A stretch of DNA of 64,000 nt from Lihuaxuella thermophila (GCF_900110165.1 NZ_FOCQ01000008.1:157442-221441); one strand, 5' to 3'. Counted from the first letter of the stretch, positions 54,310-63,093 are shown. Translations and numbers: made by a program. The notes: generated by a model from the sequence alone, not told the origin.

Positions 54310-54645
54310 GTGGAGAGGATTGAAAAACTGCGTGAGCAATTAGGAAAGATGATGGAAGAAAAGATCTTCATTGGTGAGCTGGTCAATCAGGATGATTTCC
54401 TTCCCGCATGGCAGGCACGGTTCGATGAGACCGCAGCCGAATTTGTCAAGGAGTGCAACCTCCTCGGAATACCCGCCGAGTTCGAAAGCGAGCATCCCAA
54501 CGGGATCGTCTCCCGCTTGACCCCGTATGAAAAGAATGGAACGTGGCGAGTAAAAGTGCTGGAATCGTGGGACCCGAAAAGTGGAAAGCGTAAATCCTAC
54601 AGTGATCACAGGTTCGTTTTGAACCTATCCAAACCCAACAAATAA
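54310..54645 (+). CDS. Hypothetical protein, 111 residues
   Basis: GTG 54310 follows AGGAGG. An acidic, helical N-terminal half (VERIEKLREQLGKMMEEKIF) is followed by a strand-rich C-terminus (WRVKVLESWDPKSGKRKSYS, DHRFVLNLSKPNK). No family recognised. A hairpin with moderate stem follows at 54651. Confidence 0.65.
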   Translation: MERIEKLREQLGKMMEEKIFIGELVNQDDFLPAWQARFDETAAEFVKECNLLGIPAEFESEHPNGIVSRLTPYEKNGTWRVKVLESWDPKSGKRKSYSDHRFVLNLSKPNK

Positions 54646-54650
54646 AACAG

Positions 54651-54680
54651 GCGGTGTCCTCTCGGATCACCGCTCTTCTT
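54651..54680 (+). terminator. Weak terminator after hypothetical gene
   Basis: GCGGTG (54651-54656) and CACCGC (54668-54673) with inner CC/GG pairs, then TCTTCTTCC. Confidence 0.5.
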
Positions 54681-54736
54681 CCTCGATCTCTTGTATTTTC
54701 TCTTGAAAATGCCGCTCATTTGCTTCTTCATCGCAT

Positions 54737-55051
54737 TTATTGACAAAATCGTGCTAACATCCCGACCATCACACCAATCACAACTGAAGGAAGAAACAAG
54801 TTTAATTTCTTCATTGCAATCGCTGTAGCAAGACAGCCGATCAGAACCGGTAATGAAATGTTTAGTTGTCCATCAGCGGGTACCAAGATTTGTTTTATGA
54901 TCAGTGCCGAGATAATTCCTACAGGAACAAAATTAAAATATAAGCTTAAGGTCGGGCTCAGCTTTCGTCCTGCCATGATTTCGACACCGATGACTCGTGA
55001 CAGATAGGTACAGACGGATAGCAATCCGATTAGAATCCAAGTATTAAGCAT
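54737..55051 (-). CDS. azlD: Branched-chain amino acid export protein AzlD
   Basis: A 104-residue membrane protein with four hydrophobic helices. It pairs with AzlC to export leucine-like compounds such as 4-azaleucine. Family marks: ILIGLLSVCTYLSRVIGVEI and the final VVIGVMVGMLARF. ATG 55051 overlaps the azlC stop by 8 bases, so the two are coupled. Confidence 0.92.
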   Translation of the reverse strand: MLNTWILIGLLSVCTYLSRVIGVEIMAGRKLSPTLSLYFNFVPVGIISALIIKQILVPADGQLNISLPVLIGCLATAIAMKKLNLFLPSVVIGVMVGMLARFCQ

Positions 55052-55733
55052 CCCGGCCCCTCCTCTTTAAAGACAAACCCACAAGCGGTGACAAAACACC
55101 AGCAATCATGATTGCGAAATCATTCCCGGGCATCAAAAATTCAAGCCCTATCACGATTCCTGCAGCCGTAAGCGCCGTTGCCACGACTGGTTTGTCTTTC
55201 AGGCCAGGAATCAGAAGAGCCGTAAAAGTAATTGGAAACGCTAAATCTAATCCCCATGTTTTAGGATCAATCTGGTTTCCGACCATGGCACCCAACAGCG
55301 AAGATATAACCCAAGCGATATAAAAAGTCCCCGTTACCACCCCAAAATAAAGAGGGTCCGGCCCATATTTTTTGAACCTTGAGCTTCCTAGAACAAAAGG
55401 TTCATCTGACACACCAAAAGCTAACAACCACCTCCACTTCTTGGCCGGAGCAAGATCTTCGGCCAGAGCAGCTCCGTACAACAAATTGCGCAAATTCAAC
55501 AAAGCGGAGGTAAACAGAACACTTGTCACATTTGCTCCCGCCATCAACATTGCGACGGTTACCATTTGTACGGACCCGGAAAACACCAACAAGGACATCA
55601 CCACTGTACTCACCAGACTAAATTTGGCTTGAGTCGCGAGTACGCCATAAGATAGCCCATACGCTGCAATGGCGATTGCCAGGGGTAAAGCTTCCGTCAA
55701 ACCGGCAATGATCGTTCTTTTCCTTTCATTCAC
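55044..55733 (-). CDS. azlC: Branched-chain amino acid exporter AzlC
   Basis: A 229-residue integral membrane protein; the larger subunit of the AzlCD exporter. Marks: LPLAIAIAAYGLSYGVLATQ, SLLVFSGSVQMVTVAMLMAG and NLRNLLYGAAL. GTG 55733 is the probable start, with GGAGTTG upstream. It is divergent from an XRE-cupin regulator gene, the common arrangement for azl loci. Confidence 0.94.
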   Translation of the reverse strand: MNERKRTIIAGLTEALPLAIAIAAYGLSYGVLATQAKFSLVSTVVMSLLVFSGSVQMVTVAMLMAGANVTSVLFTSALLNLRNLLYGAALAEDLAPAKKWRWLLAFGVSDEPFVLGSSRFKKYGPDPLYFGVVTGTFYIAWVISSLLGAMVGNQIDPKTWGLDLAFPITFTALLIPGLKDKPVVATALTAAGIVIGLEFLMPGNDFAIMIAGVLSPLVGLSLKRRGRDA

Positions 55734-55815
55734 CCGAATAACAACTCCTTTACCAAACTAGGCAACATCCTGGACAGTGGAGTGTAAAATAAGCGGGAAA
55801 TACGGTATAATAAAC

Positions 55816-55830
55816 TTAACTTATAGTTAA
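55816..55830. promoter_or_regulatory. Operator candidate in azlC / XRE gap
   Basis: TTAACT-TAT-AGTTAA, a perfect 6-bp-arm palindrome in the divergent promoter region, next to TATAATATA. Confidence 0.45.
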
Positions 55831-55888
55831 TTATAATATACCAACTGTACAAAAGACCAGATCTTTTGATCGAATGAGGGAGGAAAAA

Positions 55889-56461
55889 ATGAACACTGAA
55901 ACCCCTTGGGAAGAAGGGAATGTCGGGAAGCGGATCGGCGCCAACCTGCGACAATTCCGGGTGAATAAAGGAATCAGCATCGAGGCGTTGGCTAAACAAA
56001 TCGGGGTTAGTAAATTAACGTTGATCAAGATCGAACGCGGGGAAGCCAATCCGACATTGTCCGTCATCTGGAAAATCGCAAATGGTCTAAACATCCCGAT
56101 AACTTCTCTATTGTCTTTCGAATCGGATGTTTCCATCGCCCGGAAGAGGGATGGGCTGAAACTGATCAGTACCAATGACGTGTTTGTGGCTGAGCCTTTG
56201 TTTCGTTCTCATGGCTTGATCGAGCTTTATAGGGGATACCTGCAACCCGGGGGAGAATACCTCTCAGAAGCACACCGGCCGGGAGTGACGGAATTTGTTA
56301 CCGTTATGTCCGGCCAATTGACGGTGGAAGTCGATGGCGATACGTATCACTTGGATGAGTACGACTCCATCCGTTTTAAAGGGGACCGGCCCCATAAATA
56401 TGCCAATCCCTCCTCCGCCTTAACGATTTTGCACTTTGTCATTTCATATCACAATCCTTAA
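55889..56461 (+). CDS. XRE-family regulator with C-terminal cupin
   Basis: A 190-residue regulator. ATG 55889 follows GAGGGAGG. The helix-turn-helix is at about 14-70 (ISIEALAKQIGVSKLTLIKI, ERGEANPTLSVIWKIANGLN); a cupin_2 sensor is at about 115-185 (GVTEFVTVMSGQLTVEVDGD, RFKGDRPHKYANPS). Such regulators often control the adjacent amino-acid exporter in response to a small ligand; here the divergent azlCD genes are the likely target. Confidence 0.93.
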   Translation: MNTETPWEEGNVGKRIGANLRQFRVNKGISIEALAKQIGVSKLTLIKIERGEANPTLSVIWKIANGLNIPITSLLSFESDVSIARKRDGLKLISTNDVFVAEPLFRSHGLIELYRGYLQPGGEYLSEAHRPGVTEFVTVMSGQLTVEVDGDTYHLDEYDSIRFKGDRPHKYANPSSALTILHFVISYHNP

Positions 56462-56520
56462 ATAAATCATCGTTCGTATAAGATTCACAGGAGTAAATGC
56501 TGTTTCTCCCGCACTAACCG

Positions 56521-56555
56521 AAAATGACTTGGGTTATCTGCACTCAAGTCATTTT
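56521..56555 (+). repeat. Dispersed ACTTGAG stem-loop, copy 4 (terminator-like)
   Basis: AAAATGACTTGGGT pairs with ACTCAAGTCATTTT; one G-U pair replaces the A-T of the other copies. It lies 60 bases past the XRE-cupin stop. Confidence 0.75.
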
Positions 56556-56673
56556 CGTGCCTTTTTGGGGACTTAAGCAGTAATTCAGCCAATTTTGGAC
56601 ACAAATGATATTTTTGGAGCAGACGGTCAAAATGTAAAGAAATTCTATATGGGGAATCTCACCGATCTGTCTG

Positions 56674-56817
56674 ATCTACCTGGTCTCCAGGTGGAACAAA
56701 GATTGCCTTCAACGCTCCTTACAACATCTACACCATCGGGGACCGATAGAACCCAATTACAAAAATCACCAATGAAACCAGCTATGTCGGGAATTGGTCT
56801 TTCTCTCTCACCCGATA
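56674..56817 (+). pseudogene. TolB-like beta-propeller (PD40) fragment
   Basis: The plus strand reads STWSPGGTKIAFNAPYNIYT then I-G-D-R, stop, N-P-I-T-K-I-T-N-E-T in the same frame. W-S-P-x-G-x-K-I-A-F followed by x-I-Y-T-I is the PD40/WD40-like repeat of TolB-type proteins. One repeat or so remains, interrupted by a stop. Confidence 0.6.
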
Positions 56818-56866
56818 AACCCGAATCTCCCGTGGGTTTCGTATCTAAATATGAAACAGCAACCAA

Positions 56867-56910
56867 AAGAAAAAGGATTCCTCTCTGAAGAGAGAGGAAT
56901 CCTTTTTCTT
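56867..56910. terminator. Strong bidirectional terminator
   Basis: AAGAAAAAGGATTCCTCTCT and its perfect 20-bp complement around GAAG. It can end the ABC exporter transcript on the minus strand. Confidence 0.9.
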
Positions 56911-57051
56911 TTCCCAGTTCCCGATACGTTCAGGGGACTAGATACAATATCGGTCCCGTCTTTGACGCACGGAAACCGATCCTCTACGTTTTGCACTTAA
57001 CGATGTCGCTGCTTTCATCCTGGTATTGTTTCCACCGTTTGTTTCATGAAC

Positions 57052-58794
57052 TTATACTAGCAATTCAAACTGCTTGGAATACAGCTTTGCATACGCTCCA
57101 CCGCGTGCAAGTAACTCGTCGTGCATACCTTGTTCCACAATGCCGCCCTTCGAGAGTACGATAATCCGCCCCGCATTACGGATCGTGGAAAGGCGGTGGG
57201 CAATAACGAGGGTCGTCCGTCCTTTCGCCAGCGAATCGAGTGATTTCTTGACGATGCTTTCACTCTCGTTATCCAGTGCGCTTGTTGCCTCATCTAAAAT
57301 GAGAACGGGTGGATTCTTCAAGAATACGCGAGCAATACTAAGGCGCTGCTTTTGGCCGCCAGACAGTTTGACCCCTCGTTGTCCGATCTCGGAGTGGTAG
57401 CCGTTTGGCAGGCTCATAATAAACTCATGGGCATGAGCGAGTTTGGCTGCCGCGATCACTTCTTCATCACTTGCAGCGGGATTCCCGTAGCGGATATTTT
57501 CCATCACCGTTCCCGCAAAAAGGTAAACATCTTGCTGTACAATTCCGATGTTCCTTCTTAAGGACTGAAGATCGATATCACGGACGTTGATACCGTCTAG
57601 TAACACTTGCCCATCTGTCACATCATACAACCGGGGGATCAGCGAGCATAATGTCGTTTTTCCAGCACCGGACGGACCCACTAACGCGATGTACTCTCCC
57701 GGTAGTATACGAAGCGACAGATTTAGCAAGACATTGTCTAAATGGTCTTCGTAACGGAAGGAAACTTGCTTGAACGCAATTTCACCTTGTACCTCTGTCA
57801 GGGTGATGGCATCAGGTTTGTTTTCGATTGCCGGCTTCAGATTCATGATTTCCATAAAGCGCTGGAAGCCGGTGATTCCTTCCTGAAACTGCGTGCTCAT
57901 ATGAGTCAGTCGTTGAATCGGCTCAATCATAAAGCTAATATACAGCAAAAAAGTAATCAAATCCGGCAACTCCAACGTGTTGTGGACGATACTGGCACTG
58001 CCGAAGATGATTATTGTAATCGTAATCAGCTGGATAAACGTTTCAACACCATTGAAAAAATACGCTTCAGCCTTGTACGTTTTCTTTCGGCTCTCGAGAA
58101 AACGTTTATTTTCTCTGTTAAACTTCCCGATCTCTACGTGCTCGTTGGCAAACGATTTTACAACGCGGATCCCCGATAAACTATCCTCTACCTGTGCGTT
58201 TACATCCCCAATTCGCTCTTTGTTTCGTCTTAATGCCTCGTTTAACTTCTTATTAAAATACAATGTAAAAAAACCTAAGAATGGTAAAAAACAGAATACG
58301 GCGATCGTTAATGGTGCGTTGATAAAGAACAAAATGACAAACGCCCCAATAAAGCGGGCGAGATATTTGACGTAATCTTCCGGACCGTGATGGTACAGCT
58401 CTGAAAGCAGCAGCAGGTCATTCGTGATTCGAGACATGAGCTGACCTGTCTTTGCCTGATCGTAAAAGCTTAAAGAAAGCTTTTGCATGTGCGCGAACAG
58501 TTCGCTGCGCATATCACCTTCCATGCGGGCACCCACTTCATGACCTTTGTAGTCTACAAAGTAGTTCCCGATATTCTGGACGACGACTAACACGAGCATC
58601 AGCCCGCCCACCCTATACACTTCACTTAAAGCGGTGGACAAGTCTCCTTCCAGAACATCTTTCGTAATATACCGAACCAGCAACGGAAACACCAAAGCGA
58701 CAGCAGATGTAAAAAAGGAACACGCTAATACCGAAAGAAACAACGTCAAATACGGTTTATAATATGAGAAGAATTTTTTTACCGGAAAGCGCAT
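57052..58794 (-). CDS. ABC half-exporter (MsbA/BmrA/LmrA-type, ATPase fused to permease)
   Basis: A 580-residue protein: six transmembrane helices (about 1-310), then the nucleotide-binding domain (about 335-575). Walker A GPSGAGKT (373-380), Q-loop Gln420, signature LSGGQ (477-481), Walker B VLILDE (497-502) and the switch His in VIAHRLST are all intact. It would work as a homodimer or with another half-transporter; no partner gene is adjacent. ATG 58794 follows AAAAGGGG. Upstream are an 18-codon leader ORF and alternative hairpins, one of which would bury the ribosome site, suggesting antibiotic- or translation-responsive expression. Confidence 0.93.
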   Translation of the reverse strand: MRFPVKKFFSYYKPYLTLFLSVLACSFFTSAVALVFPLLVRYITKDVLEGDLSTALSEVYRVGGLMLVLVVVQNIGNYFVDYKGHEVGARMEGDMRSELFAHMQKLSLSFYDQAKTGQLMSRITNDLLLLSELYHHGPEDYVKYLARFIGAFVILFFINAPLTIAVFCFLPFLGFFTLYFNKKLNEALRRNKERIGDVNAQVEDSLSGIRVVKSFANEHVEIGKFNRENKRFLESRKKTYKAEAYFFNGVETFIQLITITIIIFGSASIVHNTLELPDLITFLLYISFMIEPIQRLTHMSTQFQEGITGFQRFMEIMNLKPAIENKPDAITLTEVQGEIAFKQVSFRYEDHLDNVLLNLSLRILPGEYIALVGPSGAGKTTLCSLIPRLYDVTDGQVLLDGINVRDIDLQSLRRNIGIVQQDVYLFAGTVMENIRYGNPAASDEEVIAAAKLAHAHEFIMSLPNGYHSEIGQRGVKLSGGQKQRLSIARVFLKNPPVLILDEATSALDNESESIVKKSLDSLAKGRTTLVIAHRLSTIRNAGRIIVLSKGGIVEQGMHDELLARGGAYAKLYSKQFELLV

Positions 58795-58889
58795 GATTTA
58801 CCCCTTTTTTTGTGTTATTTCACTCAAACACATATAAGGGGTACACGATGAACGAACAGCTAAGAGAGTGTTCCACCCTTATATGTTTG
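58795..58889 (-). promoter_or_regulatory. Candidate leader-peptide attenuator of the ABC exporter
   Basis: Three segments on the minus strand. Segment 1 (58889-58876, CAAACATATAAGGG), inside the leader ORF, pairs with segment 2 (58840-58825, CCCTTATATGTGTTTG) as 14 pairs with a two-base bulge. Segment 2, read as TACCCCTT, also pairs perfectly over 8 bp with segment 3 AAGGGGTA, which contains the exporter's ribosome site; an inner TGTGTT/AACACA stem adds 6 bp. The two pairings exclude each other. Leader translation through segment 1 would favour the closed form; stalling early, or no leader translation, would favour the open form. Confidence 0.6.
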
Positions 58890-58916
58890 TACGGTTTGAT
58901 TCGCCATGTTTTTCAT
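58860..58916 (-). CDS. 18-residue leader peptide ORF upstream of ABC exporter
   Basis: ATG 58916 with a near-perfect AAGGAGG 8 bases upstream encodes MKNMANQTVQTYKGGTLS and stops at 58860, 66 bases before the exporter start. Codons 10-14 form one arm of an inverted repeat whose other arm lies between the two genes. A sigma-A-like promoter is just upstream. The arrangement resembles the Bacillus subtilis bmrB-bmrCD leader in concept; I recognise no sequence similarity to it. A role as a secreted peptide is less likely, given the absence of a signal or double-glycine leader. Confidence 0.6.
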   Translation of the reverse strand: MKNMANQTVQTYKGGTLS

Positions 58917-58947
58917 GTCAATTTCCTCCTTGCCAGTTAATACTTTC

Positions 58948-58975
58948 ATTATAAATGATTTTATGTAGTAGTAAA
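58948..58975 (-). promoter_or_regulatory. Sigma-A promoter for leader and ABC exporter
   Basis: On the minus strand TTTACT (58975-58970), 16 bases, then TATAAT (58953-58948). It lies about 32 bases before the leader ATG. Confidence 0.7.
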
Positions 58976-59512
58976 CAGTAAATTCCGGCAAATAGCAGTA
59001 TGGGGAATTATCAAAAATTATTTTTCCCAAACGATCCCGCCGGAATAATTCCTTTCGCAATAACCCGAAACCGCATAGGAACTTTGGCTGATTCCAGTCA
59101 TAAGAACGATGTTGGAAAAATCATAACAGAAGTTGTGGAAGAATCACCTTCTTACTATCGCCTATCATCGGACCAAGGGAGGTTGCCCGGATGTGTTTCC
59201 GTTCCTTGGTCATGAACCTCTTTTTGATCCACTGCTTGAGTGTGTTCCTGGATCTGGATGATGTTATGTGTTTTTTGTTTGTGAAGCAAACCAGTTTTAA
59301 ATAGATACTATCTGACAACACTTCATTAGGTCTCTCTCCTCTGGATTTGCTTTTATCAAAAGTTCTTTCCCCTGTGTATTTTGAACATCAGGCCCCTAAC
59401 GATGATTTTTCTGCCCCTGAATGTGTTTTTGGCTATGATCTTGTAAGCATCTGATAGTTGGTTTATACTACAAACTAGTTGGAGATTAATTTGTTTGGAG
59501 GAGAACATTTTT
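58976..59512. other. Divergent gap between ABC exporter leader and winged-helix gene
   Basis: About 540 bases with no recognisable gene; a 66-codon minus frame at 59121-59321 lacks a ribosome site. The last 60 bases (59450-59500) hold GTTGGTTTATACTACAAACT, a weak inverted repeat and likely promoter of the regulator gene. Confidence 0.4.
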
Positions 59513-59839
59513 ATGATGCCATTCAAGCAGATGGCCCGTTTGGATAAATTGATTCATGAACCGGCGAGGCTCGCAATCATGAGTGCCCTCGATGCCTGTA
59601 CATTGGCAGAATTTTTATTTTTACAAGAGTTAACCGGACTGACCAAAGGGAATTTATCCTCCCATCTGGCCAAATTGGAAAAAGCGGGTTATATCCAGAT
59701 CGATAAGCAATTTATCCGCAAAAAAATCCCCCACACCACGATTCGCATCACACGCGAAGGAAAAACAGCGATCGCGAAATACTGGGAACAAATGGACCAA
59801 ATTCGCGAAGCAACGAAACAGTGGCAAAAGGAATCCTAG
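59513..59839 (+). CDS. Winged-helix transcriptional regulator
   Basis: A 108-residue protein. ATG 59513 lies 9 bases after GGAGGAG. The winged helix covers about 15-95: ARLAIMSALDACTLAEFLFL, LTGLTKGNLSSHLAKLEKAG, then the wing KIPHTTIRITREGK. This pattern fits the HTH_34 / MarR-ArsR-like small regulators. It converges with a DMT transporter gene, which it may or may not control. The upstream partly palindromic sequence could be an autoregulatory site. Confidence 0.85.
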   Translation: MMPFKQMARLDKLIHEPARLAIMSALDACTLAEFLFLQELTGLTKGNLSSHLAKLEKAGYIQIDKQFIRKKIPHTTIRITREGKTAIAKYWEQMDQIREATKQWQKES

Positions 59840-59870
59840 GTACAACGATTCCTTCTGCCAGCTTGAATCA

Positions 59871-60752
59871 TCACAAGATTTTTCCTCTTCGCTGGATCAA
59901 GAACAGGCCGATCATAATCAAGATCATACCCAAACCAGCGATCCAAGAGAGTTGATTTTGAAAAACAGCATAATCCAGCAGAGCAGTTACTGGTGGAACA
60001 GCGTACAGCAAACTGGTAACATTTGTTAAATCCCCTTTTTGGATCATGAAATACAGCATCATGGAAGCACCTACGGATACAACAAAAGCCATCCAAGATA
60101 AGCTCATAAGAAAAGCAGGGCTCCACTCAACCTGCCATCCTCCGAAAAAGGGCAGGAAAATGAGAATCACCAACAATCCTCCGGAATATTGAATAGCCAT
60201 ATTCATCGGTTGACTAAGTTGAATTCGCTTTTGCATAAAAGTACCGATCGTAATACTGCCCAAGCAAATCAGTGCACTTAGTAGTCCGAATAGTGTAAAG
60301 TTTGGAGCAGAGATATGATCAACAACGACGAGAACGAGTCCACTTAAACCTAAAAACAGACCCAACCATTGATCATATTTTGTTTCCAGGTCTCCAAAAA
60401 AAGCAGTAATGACGGGTTGTGCTCCTAAGATAATGGCCAAGACTCCAGGTGATAGTTGATACTCAAGTGCAAAAAAATAGAAGATTTGATATCCGGCTTG
60501 TAATAATAGGCCCGTAAGAATGATATATCCCCATTCTTTTACTGTTTTGGGAAAAGTTGATCGGATCGCCAAACAAATCATCCAAAGAAGTGTCGTGGAT
60601 AAAAGAAAGCGAAGAAATACAAATGTAAAGGGATTTGCATACTGCAGCCCTAATTTAACAAATATGGCTCCGCTGCTCCACGTTAATATAAAGCTGATGG
60701 GAATCAACGATTTCCATTTGTCGGTTCCATGAAGTTGAATTTCCTTTCTCAT
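59871..60752 (-). CDS. EamA/DMT superfamily transporter
   Basis: A 293-residue membrane protein with ten helices in two EamA repeats. ATG 60752 follows GGGGGAGC. Repeat marks: SSGAIFVKLGLQYANPFTFV, PGVLAIILGAQPVITAFFGD and VTSLLYAVPPVTALLDYAVF. Probable exporter of an amino acid, metabolite or drug. It converges with the winged-helix regulator and lies downstream of chrA in the same direction. Confidence 0.92.
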   Translation of the reverse strand: MRKEIQLHGTDKWKSLIPISFILTWSSGAIFVKLGLQYANPFTFVFLRFLLSTTLLWMICLAIRSTFPKTVKEWGYIILTGLLLQAGYQIFYFFALEYQLSPGVLAIILGAQPVITAFFGDLETKYDQWLGLFLGLSGLVLVVVDHISAPNFTLFGLLSALICLGSITIGTFMQKRIQLSQPMNMAIQYSGGLLVILIFLPFFGGWQVEWSPAFLMSLSWMAFVVSVGASMMLYFMIQKGDLTNVTSLLYAVPPVTALLDYAVFQNQLSWIAGLGMILIMIGLFLIQRRGKIL

Positions 60753-60814
60753 ATCCGCTCCCCCATCTAATGAGAAGTAGAGAGATTTATTTGAAAAACG
60801 GCACCGGATCTATG

Positions 60815-62023
60815 CTAAAAATGAGAGAACACCGCTCCACCTATTGCCGAACATACAACAACAACCCAAGGCGGGAGCTTCCAAATCATTAAGAGTCCAA
60901 ACGCAATCAAAGCGAGACTGAAATCGGACGGAGTATGAATCGTTTTCGTCCAGACCGGATCATAAAGAGCAGCCAACAAAATTCCCACTACTGCTGCATT
61001 GATCCCGCTTAATGCGGCTTGAAACTTGGGTTGCCTGCGAATCCAGCCCCAAAAAGGCAATGTTCCGAAAATCAGCAAAAAGGATGATAAAAAGATCGCC
61101 TCCGTTGCCAATAGCGCTCCCGGCCACCCATTTATCACTGTCCCTAAGTATGCGGCAAACGTAAAGAGCGGACCCGGCACCGCCTGTGCAGCTGCATATC
61201 CGGCAAGAAACTGATCCGAACTCATCCATCCGTTTGGTACGACTTCTGCTTGAAGAAGCGGGAGGACAACATGACCGCCGCCAAATACCAGTGAACCCGT
61301 TCGGTAAAAGCTGTCAAACATGGCCACCCACTGTGCCGAAGAGATTTTTCGCATCAAAGGCAGAAGGAGCAAGAGAACAAAAAATAACCCTAAAGAAAAC
61401 AAAGCCGCTTTCCGGCTCAAGGAAATTCGGATCGACAAAGACTCAGGAACCGAGCGCTTGGGCAAGATCCACCACCCGATGAACCCGGCAACTATCATGA
61501 TCAGTACTTGCCCTAAAGCGGTTTGCCAAGTGACTGCGACCATTGCCGCCAGAATGGCAATGGTCGCCCGCGGACGATCGGGTGCTAAATTTCTGGCCAT
61601 TCCCCACACGGCCTGTGCCACAACAGCAACAGATACTACGAGCAATCCATGAATCCATCCCAACTCTTCGACCTTCACCCCCTGAAGGAGATAGGCAAAG
61701 AGAGTGAGAAACAAGGCAGAAGGAAAAGTAAAGCCAATCCAAGATGCCAGAGCTCCCAAGAAACCTGCCCGAATCATGCCTATGGCGATTCCCACTTGAC
61801 TACTCGCCGGACCAGGCAAGAATTGGCAAAGGGCTACCAAGTCCGCATATGTTTTTTCATCCAGCCATTTTCTGCGGTGCACATATTCCTCCCGAAAGTA
61901 CCCCAGGTGTGCGATTGGCCCTCCAAAAGAGGTAAGACCTAATCTTGTCGCTACTCTTAATACTTCAAGAACTGAATTTCTCGTTTTCAGCGATTGGGTC
62001 TCGTTGGTTGTTTCATCTGCCAT
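60815..62023 (-). CDS. chrA: Chromate transporter family protein ChrA
   Basis: A 402-residue, two-domain (long-chain) CHR protein with about 12 helices. Both halves show the signature: TRLGLTSFGGPIAHLGYFRE near residue 30 and FYRTGSLVFGGGHVVLPLLQ near 240, each followed by a proline-rich C-Q-F-L-P-G-P or A-A-Q-A-V-P-G-P loop. ATG 62023 follows GGAGGT. Members export chromate or related oxyanions; some serve other roles. No chrB regulator is adjacent. Confidence 0.93.
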   Translation of the reverse strand: MADETTNETQSLKTRNSVLEVLRVATRLGLTSFGGPIAHLGYFREEYVHRRKWLDEKTYADLVALCQFLPGPASSQVGIAIGMIRAGFLGALASWIGFTFPSALFLTLFAYLLQGVKVEELGWIHGLLVVSVAVVAQAVWGMARNLAPDRPRATIAILAAMVAVTWQTALGQVLIMIVAGFIGWWILPKRSVPESLSIRISLSRKAALFSLGLFFVLLLLLPLMRKISSAQWVAMFDSFYRTGSLVFGGGHVVLPLLQAEVVPNGWMSSDQFLAGYAAAQAVPGPLFTFAAYLGTVINGWPGALLATEAIFLSSFLLIFGTLPFWGWIRRQPKFQAALSGINAAVVGILLAALYDPVWTKTIHTPSDFSLALIAFGLLMIWKLPPWVVVVCSAIGGAVFSHF

Positions 62024-62090
62024 CTCTTGATTACCTCCGATTTTTTATTCCCGAAGACGAACATAAATTTTCTTGAATATCTCAAAAATA

Positions 62091-62120
62091 CTCCTCCAGT
62101 GCAACAAGCAACTGGAGGAG
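62091..62120 (-). terminator. Terminator after the phosphotransferase gene
   Basis: CTCCTCCAGT and ACTGGAGGAG are perfect 10-bp arms; on the minus strand TATTTTTG follows. It lies 53 bases past the kinase stop. Confidence 0.7.
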
Positions 62121-62172
62121 AAATGGATAAGAACATATGCGAATGATAAACAAGCCTCTTATGCCAGTCGCA

Positions 62173-63093
62173 TTAAGATATTTTTTCTATTGCTTGATTC
62201 ACTAATAATTGATGCCTTTCTCGCATTGTATTTAAAGTCTTTTCATCTAAACCCCATGTGCTAAGTTTAAAAACCAGTCGCAACGCAGCGCATAGATCCC
62301 AGTACGGGAGTTTGGCAAAGTCAATCGTTCTCATGATCGATTGATACTGATATGTAAACTCGTTCATTGCTTGGATGCCGAAATGCCACAGGATTTCCAG
62401 CCTAGTATTGGCAACATCAGCCAACGGATCGCCAACCGCTGCGTCCTCCCAATCAATAACTGCTACTAGCTGGCCATTCCTCCACAAAAGGTTACCCGGC
62501 CAATAATCACCATGAAGGATCACCGATGGATTCCGTTGAGTTACCGGCCAGGCGGATTCAATCGCATCCCTGATACGCCCTTCATTTAATAATTCATCAA
62601 GTATGGCAGGACGATTTGTAATCATTTTGGTATAAACACCTTCTTGATCAGGTAGAAATGACCGGTCAATGTTCGAGCAATCCAAGCTGTGAATTTTCGC
62701 CAGGTTCGTTGCTAGCTGAAGGATATAATCATCCAAATGAGTGGGCTTGAACTCCGTCTTACCCTCGATGAATTCAATCACAATACACGGTGTGGAGATA
62801 ACTTCACCTGACGGTTCCAGATAGTAAGGTTTTGGCACAGGCAGCCCCGCGGATTGCAGCATTTTCAACAGCTTGTATTCGTCTGCTGCAATATGTGGAT
62901 TTCGTTTCATGTCCGTCTCACCATGTCGACGTACAACCATTTTCTTTTTTTGCCCATTTGGACATTCTGGCTCAAGCGCCGTTACCTGTGCTGAGACGCC
63001 TCCTTTTAACTCCCATGTGCGAAGCAGCTTGCTTTGCGGGTCCTTCCGGTGAACCAATCGTGCAAGCATTTTATTTTCCATTGATTGATTCAT
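62173..63093 (-). CDS. APH-fold phosphotransferase family protein
   Basis: A 306-residue kinase-like protein. ATG 63093 is preferred, with GATGGAGA 9 bases upstream; ATG 63108 is possible. Brenner motif HGDYWPGN (194-201) and VAVIDWEDAAVGDPLADVAN carry the catalytic and metal Asp residues. An N-terminal KKMVVRRHGETD holds the likely ATP Lys. The family includes aminoglycoside, macrolide, choline and homoserine kinases; the substrate cannot be told. It is far from the APH(3')-type gene at 43785 in sequence. Confidence 0.85.
   Translation of the reverse strand: MNQSMENKMLARLVHRKDPQSKLLRTWELKGGVSAQVTALEPECPNGQKKKMVVRRHGETDMKRNPHIAADEYKLLKMLQSAGLPVPKPYYLEPSGEVISTPCIVIEFIEGKTEFKPTHLDDYILQLATNLAKIHSLDCSNIDRSFLPDQEGVYTKMITNRPAILDELLNEGRIRDAIESAWPVTQRNPSVILHGDYWPGNLLWRNGQLVAVIDWEDAAVGDPLADVANTRLEILWHFGIQAMNEFTYQYQSIMRTIDFAKLPYWDLCAALRLVFKLSTWGLDEKTLNTMRERHQLLVNQAIEKIS

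Larger units (their letters stand above)
56462..57051. other. 590-base gap with stem-loop, remnant and terminator
   Basis: Holds stem-loop copy 4 (56521-56555), a TolB-like beta-propeller scrap (56674-56817) and a strong bidirectional terminator (56867-56910). The 97-codon frame at 56595-56888 runs through the terminator and is not a gene. Confidence 0.55.

Noticed and set aside
56595..56888. 97-codon plus-strand frame
   Set aside because: It crosses a perfect 20-bp terminator stem; the PD40-like text is in another frame.
58866..58880. AAGGGTGGAAC on the minus strand, resembling the T-box core
   Set aside because: Only about 8 bases match the T-box consensus, the following bases do not, and the likely promoter leaves no room for a stem I with specifier loop.
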